38,774 bases of DNA from Streptomyces europaeiscabiei (GCF_001550375.1 NZ_LRTR01000512.1:1-38774), one strand, 5' to 3'. Numbered from the stretch's first letter, positions 23,512 to 33,384 are shown. The notes: a model not told the origin generated them from the letters alone. Translations and numbers: made by a program.

Positions 23512-24801
23512 GTGCCCGAACCGTTGATCTTCCCCGAGCGCTTCCTTTGGGGGGCCGCGACAGCCGCACATCAGGTCGAAGGCAACAACGCGAACAGCGA
23601 CTGGTGGGAATGGGAGACCGACCCAGCGCCCAAGGCGCCCATGGCAGGGCCCTCCGGCATGGCGTGCGACCACTTCAACCGTTACAAGGACGACATCGCG
23701 CTGCTCGCGGAACTCGGACTGAACACCTACCGCTTCTCCGTGGAGTGGGCACGAGTCGAGCCCCGCCAGGGAGAATTCGACCGCGAGGCGCTCCAACACT
23801 ACGCCGACATGGTCGAGACCTGCCTGACCCACGGCGTCACACCGATGATCACGCTGCAGCACTTCACGTTGCCGGCCTGGGTCACCCACGCCGGAGCCTG
23901 GACCAATGCCGAACTCCCGGCCTGGTTCACGCGCTACACCAGGCACGTGATGGAACATCTACAGAACCGTGCTCCCTACATCTGCACGATCAACGAGCCC
24001 GGCAACATGATCACGCGGGGGTATCTGGGCACCTTCCCGACTCCGCCCTTCGTCCGGAACCTCGACGCGTTCGACGCCGCAGCCTCAGGAGTGATCGCCG
24101 CACACCGCAATGCCCGAGAGGTCATCCGTGAACTCGCACCCGGCGTCAAGGTCGGCATGGCCCATGCGCTGCAGGACTGGCACGCCAATCCCGGCGGAGT
24201 CCCAGCGATGGAATGGGCTCGGGAACTCCACGAAGACAGGTTCTTCGCCGAGACCGCCGACGACGACTTCATCGGCGTCCAGACCTACACCCGCCTCGAC
24301 GTCAACGCCCCCCGCATCACCAAACCCCTCAGCGCGGCGCTTCTGCGCAGCCGTCGCCTTACGCAGTCGCTCGCCCTGCCGTACCTGCGCCGCCAAGCGG
24401 CAGCCGTGTCTGCGGAAGGAGCACCCGTCGGCGAGGGCCGCCGCACCCAGATGGGATATCTGTGGGCTCCTGAGGCGGTCGAGGCCACGACCCGGCGAGT
24501 GGCGGGCCTCTTCCCCGGCAAGGAGATCGTCCTCACCGAGCACGGTGTCGCGACCGACGTCGACAGCGAGCGTATCGACTACATTCGAGCAGGTCTGCGC
24601 GTCGTGCACCGGCTGATCGGCGACGGACTGCCCATCACCGGCTACGTCCACTGGTCACTGCTGGACAACTTCGAGTGGTGGGACGGCTACGGCCCCAAGT
24701 ACGGGCTCGTGGCGGTCGACCGCAGCACTCAGGAGCGGGTCGTCAAACCATCGGCACATTGGTATGGCGACGTGGCCCGGATCAACCGGATGCCAACATG
24801 A
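23512..24801 (+). CDS. GH1-family beta-glucosidase
   Basis: 429 aa from the GTG at 23512 (CAGGAG, 9-base spacing); upstream in-frame codons lie in the leader. GH1 TIM barrel: FLWGAATAAHQVEGNNANSD at the start, acid/base Glu162 in CTINEPG, nucleophile Glu343 in VLTEHGVA (usually TENG), and HWSLLDNFEWWDGYGPKYGL near the end. There is no signal peptide, so it is cytoplasmic and hydrolyses imported beta-glucosides or cellobiose. Slightly short for GH1 (about 440-480), but all motifs are present. Controlled by the divergent LacI regulator. A broken second copy of its 3' half lies at 33469-33750. Confidence 0.92.
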   Translation: MPEPLIFPERFLWGAATAAHQVEGNNANSDWWEWETDPAPKAPMAGPSGMACDHFNRYKDDIALLAELGLNTYRFSVEWARVEPRQGEFDREALQHYADMVETCLTHGVTPMITLQHFTLPAWVTHAGAWTNAELPAWFTRYTRHVMEHLQNRAPYICTINEPGNMITRGYLGTFPTPPFVRNLDAFDAAASGVIAAHRNAREVIRELAPGVKVGMAHALQDWHANPGGVPAMEWARELHEDRFFAETADDDFIGVQTYTRLDVNAPRITKPLSAALLRSRRLTQSLALPYLRRQAAAVSAEGAPVGEGRRTQMGYLWAPEAVEATTRRVAGLFPGKEIVLTEHGVATDVDSERIDYIRAGLRVVHRLIGDGLPITGYVHWSLLDNFEWWDGYGPKYGLVAVDRSTQERVVKPSAHWYGDVARINRMPT

Positions 24802-25257
24802 GCCGCCGCCTGGGACACGGTACGGCTACCTCGGCATGAGCCGTTCGCCCGCTGGGTGGCGTGGCCGAGTCCGCCCTCGAAGCGGCGCCGACAGGCCTTG
24901 AGGTCTTCGATACCACATGCACGCAACTGGCCCAGGGCGAGCGTCGCATACGAATATCGGCGGCGCTGAACGACCAGATCGCGCCACGCACGGTCCAGGT
25001 CACTGCGCGCGTCAGGCGGGCGACCTAATTTGCATGCGGCTGCGGAGCAGGCGTCTCGATGAACGTCATGGACTGTGGCGAACGCACCTGGCCTGGCTCC
25101 ACCATCCCCGTACCGCAGGACAACCGCCCGGTCGGCCTTGGATCAGAGCCAACGACGCCAGGTGGCGGTTCGTCGCCGCCGTAGGCCGCACCCACCTCGT
25201 GGTTCCGGTGCCCACAGCGCCATCCCATGATCACCATCACAGCAACAAGGAGTTCTC
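24802..25257. other. Gap between GH1 and the Gfo/Idh/MocA gene, no clear gene
   Basis: 455 bp. A plus-strand reading MNVMDCGERTWPGSTIPVPQ then DNRPVGLG (from about 25059) looks protein-like, but no family is recognised and it lacks a ribosome site. It may be a remnant. The last 20 bp hold the AAGGAG of the next gene. Confidence 0.35.
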
Positions 25258-26265
25258 ATGTCGTTCCGCTGGGGCATCGCCGGCACTGGTGTCATAGCAA
25301 ACAGTTTTGCGGACGCGTTGGGCCGGTTGCCTGACGCCCACTTGGTCGCCGTCGGCTCCCGCAGTCGGAAAGGGGCCGACGCGTTCGGCGAGAAGCACGG
25401 CATCGCCGCGCGACACCGGCACGCTTCGTACGAAGATCTGGCCGCCGATGACACTGTCGACATTGTCTACGTCGCATCGCCCCACTCCCACCATCACGAG
25501 CACACGTTGCTGTTCCTGAACGCGGGGCGTCCAGTGTTGTGCGAGAAGGCGTTCTCGCTGGACGCGGAGCAGGCCGCTGAAATGGTGGCTGTGTCCAGGG
25601 AACGGGGCCTGTTCCTGATGGAGGCGATGTGGAGCCGGTTCCTGCCGGCCTATGTCAAAGTCAGAGAACTGCTCGCCGAGGACGTCATCGGTGAAGTCCA
25701 GTCCCTGGAGGCCGACTTCGGCTTCCAATTCCCGGCGGACCCCGAACACCGTCTGTTCGATCGCGCGCTGGGTGGCGGTTCCCTGCTCGACCTGGGTGTG
25801 TATCCCCTATCGCTGGCCAGCATGGTGCTGGGTACGCCCGACCGGGTCACGGCGTACGGCACACTCGGCTCGACCGGCGTCGACGAGCATGTCGCTGTCC
25901 TCTCCGGGTACGACAGTGGGGCGGTCGCGCTGGCCCAGAGTTCCATGCGGGCGAACCTCGGTTGCACAGCCCGTATCACCGGCACCGAAGGTCACATCGA
26001 ACTGCCGTTCCTGATGCACTGCCCGGACGAACTGACCGTGCAGACGCGGGGCACCACCGAACGCCTGAGTCTGCCCGCCGCCCGCGAGGGCGACGGCGAC
26101 GACACGGCGGGCGGCGGCCTGCACCGCCAGATCCGGCACGTCCAGGAGCGGCTACGCGCAGGGGAGTTGGAGAGCGAGATCATGCCTCTGGACGAGACCG
26201 TGGCGGTGATGCGCACGCTCGACACCGTGCGCGACCAGATCGGCCTGAGCTACACCACTCACTGA
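25258..26265 (+). CDS. Gfo/Idh/MocA-family NAD(P)-dependent oxidoreductase
   Basis: 335 aa, ATG behind AAGGAG with 5-base spacing. N-terminal Rossmann fold with WGIAGTGVIANSFADAL (GxGxxA-type), HSHHHEHTLLFLNAGR, and the conserved Lys in VLCEKAFSLDAEQA. The C-terminal alpha/beta domain has GGGSLLDLGVYPLSLASMVL. It oxidises or reduces sugars or inositol-type polyols. Its place between the GH1 gene and the secreted hydrolase suggests it processes the sugar freed from a plant glycoside, possibly a 3-keto-glucoside route, which is inference. Intact. Confidence 0.9.
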   Translation: MSFRWGIAGTGVIANSFADALGRLPDAHLVAVGSRSRKGADAFGEKHGIAARHRHASYEDLAADDTVDIVYVASPHSHHHEHTLLFLNAGRPVLCEKAFSLDAEQAAEMVAVSRERGLFLMEAMWSRFLPAYVKVRELLAEDVIGEVQSLEADFGFQFPADPEHRLFDRALGGGSLLDLGVYPLSLASMVLGTPDRVTAYGTLGSTGVDEHVAVLSGYDSGAVALAQSSMRANLGCTARITGTEGHIELPFLMHCPDELTVQTRGTTERLSLPAAREGDGDDTAGGGLHRQIRHVQERLRAGELESEIMPLDETVAVMRTLDTVRDQIGLSYTTH

Positions 26266-26427
26266 CGTTCCCGCAACCAGCCAGCCATACGGATGCGTTC
26301 GGGGTTACGGCCACTCCGCTGCCGTAACCGCGTCCGAGGGGATCGGTACGGATCTCCGCCGCCTGATGTGGCCCGCACCCGTGGAGCCGCTTGCGGCGTC
26401 GCTACTCAACCGAAGCCGGAGAAGCCG

Positions 26428-28659
26428 ATGGCTCACAGTGCAGAACGGCCCCCAGGCAGGCTCACGCCACGGGCCAGAACCAGATGGCTGGTTGTTTTCG
26501 TCATGGCTTTCGATCTCATGCTGACTGGAATCGCGTACTCCGCCTCAGGGGAATCGCCTCAGATCAGGGTGCTGTCGAATCGCGCGGATCTGGTGTCCGG
26601 GGGCGACGCCCTCGTCGAGGTGGCCCTGCCTTCCGGGGGAACACCAGAGAATGTGCGCGTGGACGTGGACGGCCGGGATGTGACATCCGCTTTCGCCGTC
26701 CGGCCGGACGGCCGCTTCCTGGGCCTGGTCACCGGCCTCCAGGTCGGCGAGAACAGGATGACGGCCCGGACACAGGGGGGCGCGGCAAGCCTTACCATCA
26801 CCGGCCATCCCATCGGCGGACCGCTGTTCGCCGGGCCACAGGTACAGCCGTGGGTGTGCGCGACCGAGGAGAACGGCCTCGGGAAGCCGCAGGATGTCGC
26901 GTGCAATACTCCAGCGAAGTACAAGCTCTTCTACAAGTCCTGGCTGACCGGCCAGTTCACCGCATATGATCCGAAAAGACCGCCCGCAGACCTCGCATAC
27001 ACAACGACGGACCAGGGCAAGCGGGTCGCGTACGTCGTACGCCGGGAACGCGGCGTGATGGACCGTGGCATCTACGACATCGCGGTGTTGTACGACCCGG
27101 CCAAGCCGTGGCAACCGTGGGCACCGCAAGGCGGCTTCAACGGAAAACTCCTTGTGCCGTTCGGCGGCGACTGCACGCCGCGGCATTCACAGGACGCACC
27201 CATGGAGAACGTTCTCAACGACACGGCTCTGTCCCGCGGGTTCGCCGTCGCGGTGTCCAACCTGAACATGCTGGGGCAGAACTGCAACGACGTGGTCTCC
27301 ACCGAAGCGCTGGTGATGCTCAAGGAGCACTTCGTCGAGAACTACGGCCCGATCCGCTACACCATCGGGCAAGGCTGCTCCGGCGGTTCCATGCAGCAGC
27401 ACTGGATCACCTCCAACTACCCCGGTCTGTTGGACGGCATCCTGCCCTCCTGCAGCTTCCCCGACGTCTGGTCCACGCTGCAGGAGGCCGAGGACTGTCA
27501 CGTACTCGACCACCACTTCGACAGGTCTCCATTGTGGGCGTTGACCACCCACAGAACCGCGGTGACCGGCCACGCGTTCGAGACGGTGTGCCGGACACTC
27601 TGGGACAACCCGACAGGCAACGGGCAGTACTCCAAGACCTGGTTGGACCCGGACAACGGGGCCGGCTGCCTCGGCGGATTCCTGGCCGGCCACACCACTC
27701 TGGAGCCCAATCGCTCGTGGGTGTACGACGCCGAGGCAAATCCTGCCGGTGAGCGGTGCACTCTTCAGGACTACGCCGTGGCCGTCTGGGGCCGAAGGCC
27801 CGCGAGTTCATGGGGGCCGGTCGAACAACGCATCCAACGCGGTTTCGCCAACCGGCCGTACGACAACACCGGTGTCCAGTACGGCCTGAAGGCCGTCGAG
27901 TCCGGCACGATCACCGCTGAGCAGTTCGTCGACCTCAACGAGAGCGTCGGCGGGCTCGACATCGACTGGAAGTGGCAGCCGGAGCGTAGTGAAGCCGACC
28001 CTGCGGCGCTGGAAGTCGCATACCGCTCCGGTCGGGTGACCTACCCCCGCGAGGCGGCCAAGGTCCCCGTCATCGATCTGCGCTCTCCCGGCAACTGGGA
28101 GATCCACAGCGACTTCCACAGTTACGCCATGCGTGCCCGCTTCGACCAGGCCAACGGTGGCCATGACAATCAGATCATCTGGACGGGTGTGCCTCCGGTG
28201 CAAACCGACGGCGATGCCCGCGAGAAGGCGTTCCTGCTCATGGACAGATGGCTGACCCGCATCGAAGCCGACACGTCCAACGACCCGATCGAGACCAAGG
28301 TGGTGCGCGACAAGCCGGCCGACGCTGTCGACGCGTGCTGGATCGGCAACCGCAAGATCTCCGATATGTCCGTCTGCCGCGCCACCTACCCTTACTTCGG
28401 TGTGCCCCGGACTGCGGCCGGGGGCCCGACGGCCAACAACATCCTCAAGTGCCAACTCAAGGAACTCAACCGGGACGACTACACCGTCGACTTCTCCAAC
28501 GCCCAATGGGGCCGACTGCGGAAGGCCTTCCCCGAGGGGGTGTGCGACTACCGCGAGCCAGGCGTGGCCCAGCAACCCTCTCTGCCGTGGCTGACCTTCT
28601 CCGGCGGGCCGGGCGGACAGCCACTGGGCGCTCCGCCGGAGTCCGCCCCTACACCCTGA
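26428..28659 (+). CDS. Secreted DUF6351-family (tannase/feruloyl-esterase-like) hydrolase
   Basis: 743 aa from the ATG at 26428, with GGAG 6 bases upstream. Signal or anchor segment: RTRWLVVFVMAFDLMLTGIA then YSASGES. An N-terminal beta domain follows (IRVLSNRADLVSGGDALVEV), then a large alpha/beta-hydrolase-like domain with nucleophile elbow GQGCSGGSMQQHW (Ser near 318). Many Cys (e.g. WVCATEENG, GGDCTPRHSQDA, CLGGF) suggest disulfides and export. DUF6351 proteins resemble tannase/feruloyl esterase and probably cleave esters of plant phenolics. With the GH1 and Gfo/Idh genes it would strip an aromatic glycoside ester outside the cell before uptake, which is inference. Substrate unknown. Confidence 0.8.
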   Translation: MAHSAERPPGRLTPRARTRWLVVFVMAFDLMLTGIAYSASGESPQIRVLSNRADLVSGGDALVEVALPSGGTPENVRVDVDGRDVTSAFAVRPDGRFLGLVTGLQVGENRMTARTQGGAASLTITGHPIGGPLFAGPQVQPWVCATEENGLGKPQDVACNTPAKYKLFYKSWLTGQFTAYDPKRPPADLAYTTTDQGKRVAYVVRRERGVMDRGIYDIAVLYDPAKPWQPWAPQGGFNGKLLVPFGGDCTPRHSQDAPMENVLNDTALSRGFAVAVSNLNMLGQNCNDVVSTEALVMLKEHFVENYGPIRYTIGQGCSGGSMQQHWITSNYPGLLDGILPSCSFPDVWSTLQEAEDCHVLDHHFDRSPLWALTTHRTAVTGHAFETVCRTLWDNPTGNGQYSKTWLDPDNGAGCLGGFLAGHTTLEPNRSWVYDAEANPAGERCTLQDYAVAVWGRRPASSWGPVEQRIQRGFANRPYDNTGVQYGLKAVESGTITAEQFVDLNESVGGLDIDWKWQPERSEADPAALEVAYRSGRVTYPREAAKVPVIDLRSPGNWEIHSDFHSYAMRARFDQANGGHDNQIIWTGVPPVQTDGDAREKAFLLMDRWLTRIEADTSNDPIETKVVRDKPADAVDACWIGNRKISDMSVCRATYPYFGVPRTAAGGPTANNILKCQLKELNRDDYTVDFSNAQWGRLRKAFPEGVCDYREPGVAQQPSLPWLTFSGGPGGQPLGAPPESAPTP

Positions 28660-28729
28660 AAGGCTTCCCCTCATCCGGTGCCCACGGTGTCCCGCATCCC
28701 CAGCTAAGCGCTACACCGTGGGCGCCCAG

Positions 28730-29000
28730 CACCCTGTACGTCTCGATGTCCCACCCGGTGTACTACTCGCCCTCGGAGACGAAGCGGCCACGCGTGTCCT
28801 GGATGATCGCCATGAGCCCGCGCTCGGCCGCGGCAACAGATTGAGAGGCCTGGCCATGAAGGAGGTCTGCTTGCCGTTCAGCAGCCGACTCGGCAGCACC
28901 GGCCATGGCCCCGTCCCACCCAGACGGTGGACGTCCGCGCGCAGCACCATCCCGTCAAGCAACATCGGCCCGGATCGCAGTAGGCTCCGTAGCCCCGGCA
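28730..29000 (-). pseudogene. N-terminal remnant of a CocE/NonD-family (S15) hydrolase
   Basis: Minus strand reads MLLDGMVLRADVHRLGGTGP, WPVLPSRLLNGKQTSFMARP, then after a frameshift at about 28840 VAAAERGLMAIIQDTRGRFV and SEGE before TAG, where the family has Trp (SEGEW). The DGVVLRADVYRP / PVLLxRxPYGK / VVVQDTRGRFxSEGE pattern is the start of X-Pro dipeptidyl-peptidase/cocaine-esterase-like acylases. Resemblance weakens after WDIET. The nucleophile Ser region is not present. Dead gene. Confidence 0.65.
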
Positions 29001-29958
29001 AGCGCCCGGTCGAACTGCCGCCGTCCTCGCCGAGGAAACCATCTGCAACCCGTGGTGGAGACGCGCACCGGCCGACGCCAGCCGCGCCTGCTGGTCATCT
29101 GTCTGCACGGCACCGGACTGTGCTACCACAAGCCCACGCCCCTCGGCCCACAGGAGCCCTGCTTCGCCGCCGCCCCGGTACCCCGTGCGGCCAGCAGACG
29201 GCGTGCTCGGCACGCAACCGGACCAGGATCTCCGCCTGGCCGGGTCCGAACAGGTCCTGATAGAGGTGCTCGGCCAGCGCGAAGCAGAAGGCGCGGTGAT
29301 CCCCTATAGAGTCAAGGGTCGGTCTGCCATCATCAAGGGCGATGACGGCCAATCCACCGAGTCCGGGCCGAAGAGGCGACCACTGCGGTGTGGGCCGTGG
29401 GAATGCACAGGCTGACGACGAGGGCAGTTGGGTGTGCGGTAGACATGGCAGGGAGCCCGCTTGCCCGCCCAACCGCCCCACCTCGGCCGAACGGCCAGGA
29501 AACGAAGCGGTCGCAAGCGTCCTCGGCCGAAAGGCTGATACCCCGCGCGCGTAGGTCGCAGCCTCTGGCGCGTCTCCTGTGCGGGGATCTGCCTTGCATC
29601 AGTGAGCTCGAGGTGAGTTTGGCACCTGACCTGCGCCCTAACGTCCCGGGGTGCAGGCATGCACGCCGTGCCAATCCAGGGACACCATCCCTACCGCGTG
29701 CCAGTTTCTCAGGCTGTTTCGCTGGGCGTCATCCCAGGAGCTGATGCGACGACATACCTGAGGCTGACGAAACCCTTTCTCGCATCAGCCTCAGGTGGTC
29801 GGCAATTCAGCTGATCCGCAGGATCTGTGGGAACCGGACGATAGAGAGGTTCCCAGCGGGATGGACCCGGACTCTCGCGTCCATGGGCCTCTTGTGGCCG
29901 TTTGCACGGCCCGTGGCACGTGCCCCTCGCTGTCTCTATCCCGATCGGAGTGCTACCC
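29001..29958. other. 950 bp without a recognisable gene
   Basis: A minus-strand stretch (about 29185-29340) reads SIGDHRAFCFALAEHLYQDL and FGPGQAEILVRLRAEHAVC. It looks like part of a real protein but has no start and no assignable family. A stem-loop lies at 29757-29795. The last 60 bp should hold the promoter of the ABC pair. Otherwise nothing is seen. Confidence 0.4.
29757..29795. terminator. Stem-loop with 11-bp perfect stem
   Basis: CCTGAGGCTGA (29757-29767), 17-base loop containing CCCTTTCT, TCAGCCTCAGG (29785-29795). No T-tract. It may be a terminator or the scar of one upstream of the ABC operon. Confidence 0.45.
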
Positions 29959-30738
29959 ATGATCACTAGCCCGTCCACCGGCCCCCGCGCCGCCGCCCCT
30001 GCCATCGCCGCCCGCGCCACTGAGCTCTCCAAGGTCTACGGACAGGGCGACACCAATGTGGTGGCCCTCGATCAGGTCAGTGTCGGCTTCGGGCAGTCCC
30101 AGTTCACCGCGATCATGGGGCCTTCGGGGTCCGGGAAGTCCACGCTGATGCACTGTGTCGCGGGGCTGGACAGCTTCTCCTCCGGCTCGGTCCGCGTCGG
30201 TGATGTCGAGCTCGGGTCACTGACGGACAGGCAACTCACCAAACTCCGCCGGGACAAGGTCGGCTTCATCTTCCAGGCGTTCAACCTGCTGCCCACCCTG
30301 ACCGCGTTGGAGAACATCACGCTCCCGATGGACATCGCGGGCCGGACACCGGACAAGGAGTGGCTGGACAGCGTCATTCGGATGGTCGGTCTGTCGGGCC
30401 GGCTCAGCCACCGCCCCGCCCAGCTCTCCGGCGGCCAGCAGCAGCGCGTCGCCGTCGCCCGTGCGCTCGCCTCCAAGCCGGACATCGTCTTTGGGGATGA
30501 GCCGACCGGCAACCTGGACTCACGCTCGGGCGGCGAGGTCCTCGGCTTCCTGCGTGACTCGGTACGGGAGCTGGGCCAGACCGTCGTCATGGTCACCCAT
30601 GATCCGGTCGCCGCTTCCTACGCGGACCGGGTCGTTTTCCTCGCCGACGGCCGGATCGTCGACGAGATGTACGAGCCCACCGCGGACGGGGTCCTCGACC
30701 TCATGAAGTCGTTCGAGACCCCGTTCCGTACGAGCTGA
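29959..30738 (+). CDS. ABC transporter ATP-binding protein (MacB/LolD type)
   Basis: 259 aa from the ATG at 29959 (GGAG, 8 bases upstream). Walker A GPSGSGKST, Q-loop in FIFQAFNLLPTLTALENI, signature LSGGQQQRVAVARAL, Walker B IVFGDEPTGNLDS and the H-loop VMVTHD are all intact. The LLPTLTALENITLPMDIAG segment is characteristic of the LolD/MacB/FtsE group. It powers the FtsX-type permease encoded 80 bp downstream. These exporters move lipoproteins, peptides or antibiotics, or sense cell-envelope stress. The substrate cannot be told from sequence. Confidence 0.93.
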   Translation: MITSPSTGPRAAAPAIAARATELSKVYGQGDTNVVALDQVSVGFGQSQFTAIMGPSGSGKSTLMHCVAGLDSFSSGSVRVGDVELGSLTDRQLTKLRRDKVGFIFQAFNLLPTLTALENITLPMDIAGRTPDKEWLDSVIRMVGLSGRLSHRPAQLSGGQQQRVAVARALASKPDIVFGDEPTGNLDSRSGGEVLGFLRDSVRELGQTVVMVTHDPVAASYADRVVFLADGRIVDEMYEPTADGVLDLMKSFETPFRTS

Positions 30739-30818
30739 GCGGCCCGCAGCAGAGCCGACCAACCGGTACGCACCCCCTCCGTCCTCAGCTCCCCTCACTT
30801 CACCGGGATCACACCACC

Positions 30819-33329
30819 ATGTTCCGCACAGCGCTGCGCAACGTCCTCGCGCACAAGGCCAGACTGCTGATGACCGTGCTCGCCGTCATGCTCGGCGTCG
30901 CGTTCGTCTCCGGCACTCTGATCTTCACCGACACCTACACGAACTCCTCCAGCAGCCAGAAAGCCAAGAGTTTCGCCCACGTGGACGTCCAGGTCGACCC
31001 GGACCCCAACCACTACTCCGATTCCCCCGGCATCAGTCGGAAGACGCTCGAAGAGGTCGCCCGTGTGGACGGGGTCGCCGAAGCCGCCGGGCGGGTCGAC
31101 GGACTCGCCTACGTCTCCGACAGAGACGGCGGACTCATCGGCGGCGCGTTCAACTCGGGCGCCAACTACGCGCCGGGCAAGAACGGCAAGGACCCGCTCT
31201 ACGCGTTCACCGAGGGTGGCGGTCCCACAGAGGCCATGCAGATCGCGCTCGACAAGGACAGCGCCGACAAGGGTGGCTACCATGTCGGCGACACCGTGCC
31301 TGTCGCTCTGACGGGTCCGGCCAAGAAGTACAAGCTCTCCGGCATCTTCACCACCGAGGACCAGCTGGTGGCAGGAGGCGGCAGCCTGGTGCTGTTCGAC
31401 ACACCGTCCGCACAGCGGCTCTACCTCCAGCCGGGCTTCTTCGAGAACGTCACCGTCACCGCCGCCCCCGGCGTTTCGAGCACCAAGCTCGCCGCCGCCA
31501 TCGGCAAGGTACTTCCGGACTCCGCGAAGGCCGAGACCGGTCAACAACTCGCCGACGCCGAGGCAAAATTGGCGGAGGGAGACGCCTCGCTGCTCAGTGG
31601 GATACTGCTTGCCTTCGCCGGTGTCGCGCTCTTCGTCAGCGTCTTCTTGATCGCCAATACCTTCACCATGCTGGCTGCCCAGCGCACCCGGGAACTCGCT
31701 CTGCTGCGTGCGGTCGGCGCCTCCCGCAGGCAGGTCACCCGTTCCGTGCTGATCGAGGCGATGGTGGTCGGCGCGGCCGGTGCGGTCGCTGGGCTCGGGC
31801 TCGGTGCCGTCATGGCCGCCATAGCACAGTCAGTGGTCGATTTCGGCGGAGGGAAGCTCCCGGACGGGCCGCTGATCGTCACGTCGACGACTGTCCTGGT
31901 CTCAGCATTCGTCGGTGTGCTGGTCACCATGGTGGCCGCCTGGCTGCCGGCCCGTCGCGCAGCGAAGATCCCGCCGGTCGCGGCGATCAGCAGCGCACAC
32001 CTGCCCTCCACCATCAGGTCCCTGATCCTGCGGAACGTGTTCGGCGGCATCCTCACGCTGCTCGGCGCGGCGGTCGTCGTCGCGGGCGCCGGGACCGGCG
32101 GCTCGCGCGGCGCGATGATCGTCGGGTTCGGTGCCTTCCTCGCGGTGATCGGTGTCCTCGTGCTGATCCCGTTGCTGTCCCGGCCGGTGATCGCGCTCGT
32201 ACGGCCGCTGCTGCGGCGGGGCTTCGGTGTCTCCGGCACGCTCGCGGGCCAGAACGCCGTACGCAACCCGCGCCGTACCGGCGCCACCGCCTCCGCACTG
32301 GCCATCGGCCTCACACTGGTCAGTGCTCTGACCGTGCTCGGCGTCACTGTCGGTCAGTCCATGGACAGGATGACCACGGACATCGTCAAGGCCGACTATA
32401 TGATCACGACCACTGCTGTGGACCTGGACACCTCGGCGGTCGCCGCCGTGCGCAAGCTCCCCGGCGTCAGGGCCGTGTCGCCAGAGCAGCAGTCGTGGAT
32501 GCAGATCGACGGCATCCAGGAGGATGTAACAGCCATCGCCCCGGCGGAGTTCGACAAGGCACTCGACCTTCCGGTGGTCTCCGGCTCACAGGGCACGCTC
32601 GCCAAGGGGCAGATCGCCGTTGCCGAGGACGAAGCGCGATCCCACGGTTGGAAGGTGGGGGACACCCTGCCAGCGGTGTACGGGGACTCCGGCAAGAAGC
32701 GCAGGGTGACCGTCGGGGCTATCTTCGAGTCCAACGAGGTCGTCTTCCCTGTCGTCGTCTCCGCGGACGTGATCGAATCGACCCTCGCGGCGTCCCTCTC
32801 CAAGATCTACGTCAAGACGGACGGCAGCACGGACAGGAAGGCGCTCGCTGACGCCCTCCCCGGGCGCCCGGGGATCAAGATCGACGACCAGCAGGCCATC
32901 CGCAACGAGTTCAGCGGCACATACGATGCTGCGCTCAACGTCTTGTACGCACTGCTCGCGATCTCCCTGGCCATCGCGGTGCTGGGAGTGGTGAACACCC
33001 TCGCGATGTCAGTCTTCGAACGACAGCGCGAGGTCGGCATGCTGCGAGCCGTCGGACTCGACCGGCGAGGCGTGACGCGGATGATCCAGCTGGAGGCCGT
33101 GGTCATCTCCCTCTTCGGCGCGGTCATCGGCATCGGAGTCGGTTCCTTCCTGGGCTGGGCCGTCTGCGAGATCGTAAAGGCGGACATCCCCGGGTACGCG
33201 CTGGTGCTGCCGTGGGGCCGGTTCGCGCTCTTCCTGCTGCTGGCAGCGCTCGTCGGACTCCTGGCCGCCATGTGGCCGGCCCGCAACGCGTCCCGACTGA
33301 ACATGCTCATGGCCATCAAGACCGACTAG
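30819..33329 (+). CDS. FtsX-like ABC permease (duplicated, MacB type)
   Basis: 836 aa from the ATG at 30819. TM1 (LLMTVLAVMLGVAFVSGTLI), a large extracytoplasmic MacB-PCD-like domain to about 255, then an FtsX core of three helices with the AQRTRELALLRAVGASRRQV coupling segment. The second half repeats the plan: TM (GATASALAIGLTLVSALTVL), extracellular domain, and a final FtsX core with ERQREVGMLRAVGLDRRGV. This 8-10 TM duplicated form is typical of actinobacterial DUF214/FtsX permeases. It works with the upstream ATPase in the membrane. It ends next to a 42-bp palindrome. Intact. Confidence 0.92.
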   Translation: MFRTALRNVLAHKARLLMTVLAVMLGVAFVSGTLIFTDTYTNSSSSQKAKSFAHVDVQVDPDPNHYSDSPGISRKTLEEVARVDGVAEAAGRVDGLAYVSDRDGGLIGGAFNSGANYAPGKNGKDPLYAFTEGGGPTEAMQIALDKDSADKGGYHVGDTVPVALTGPAKKYKLSGIFTTEDQLVAGGGSLVLFDTPSAQRLYLQPGFFENVTVTAAPGVSSTKLAAAIGKVLPDSAKAETGQQLADAEAKLAEGDASLLSGILLAFAGVALFVSVFLIANTFTMLAAQRTRELALLRAVGASRRQVTRSVLIEAMVVGAAGAVAGLGLGAVMAAIAQSVVDFGGGKLPDGPLIVTSTTVLVSAFVGVLVTMVAAWLPARRAAKIPPVAAISSAHLPSTIRSLILRNVFGGILTLLGAAVVVAGAGTGGSRGAMIVGFGAFLAVIGVLVLIPLLSRPVIALVRPLLRRGFGVSGTLAGQNAVRNPRRTGATASALAIGLTLVSALTVLGVTVGQSMDRMTTDIVKADYMITTTAVDLDTSAVAAVRKLPGVRAVSPEQQSWMQIDGIQEDVTAIAPAEFDKALDLPVVSGSQGTLAKGQIAVAEDEARSHGWKVGDTLPAVYGDSGKKRRVTVGAIFESNEVVFPVVVSADVIESTLAASLSKIYVKTDGSTDRKALADALPGRPGIKIDDQQAIRNEFSGTYDAALNVLYALLAISLAIAVLGVVNTLAMSVFERQREVGMLRAVGLDRRGVTRMIQLEAVVISLFGAVIGIGVGSFLGWAVCEIVKADIPGYALVLPWGRFALFLLLAALVGLLAAMWPARNASRLNMLMAIKTD

Positions 33330-33342
33330 ACGGAGGGAATCG

Positions 33343-33384
33343 CCGTACGGCCGTAGGCACATCGATGTGCCTACGGCCGTACGG
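33343..33384. terminator. Perfect 42-bp palindrome after the ABC permease
   Basis: Begins CCGTACGGCCGTAGGCAC, has ATCGAT at its centre (33361-33366) and is self-complementary across all 21 pairs. It lies 14 bp past the permease stop. As RNA it folds into a very stable hairpin, so it probably serves as terminator or 3' stabiliser, although there is no T-run. Confidence 0.7.
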
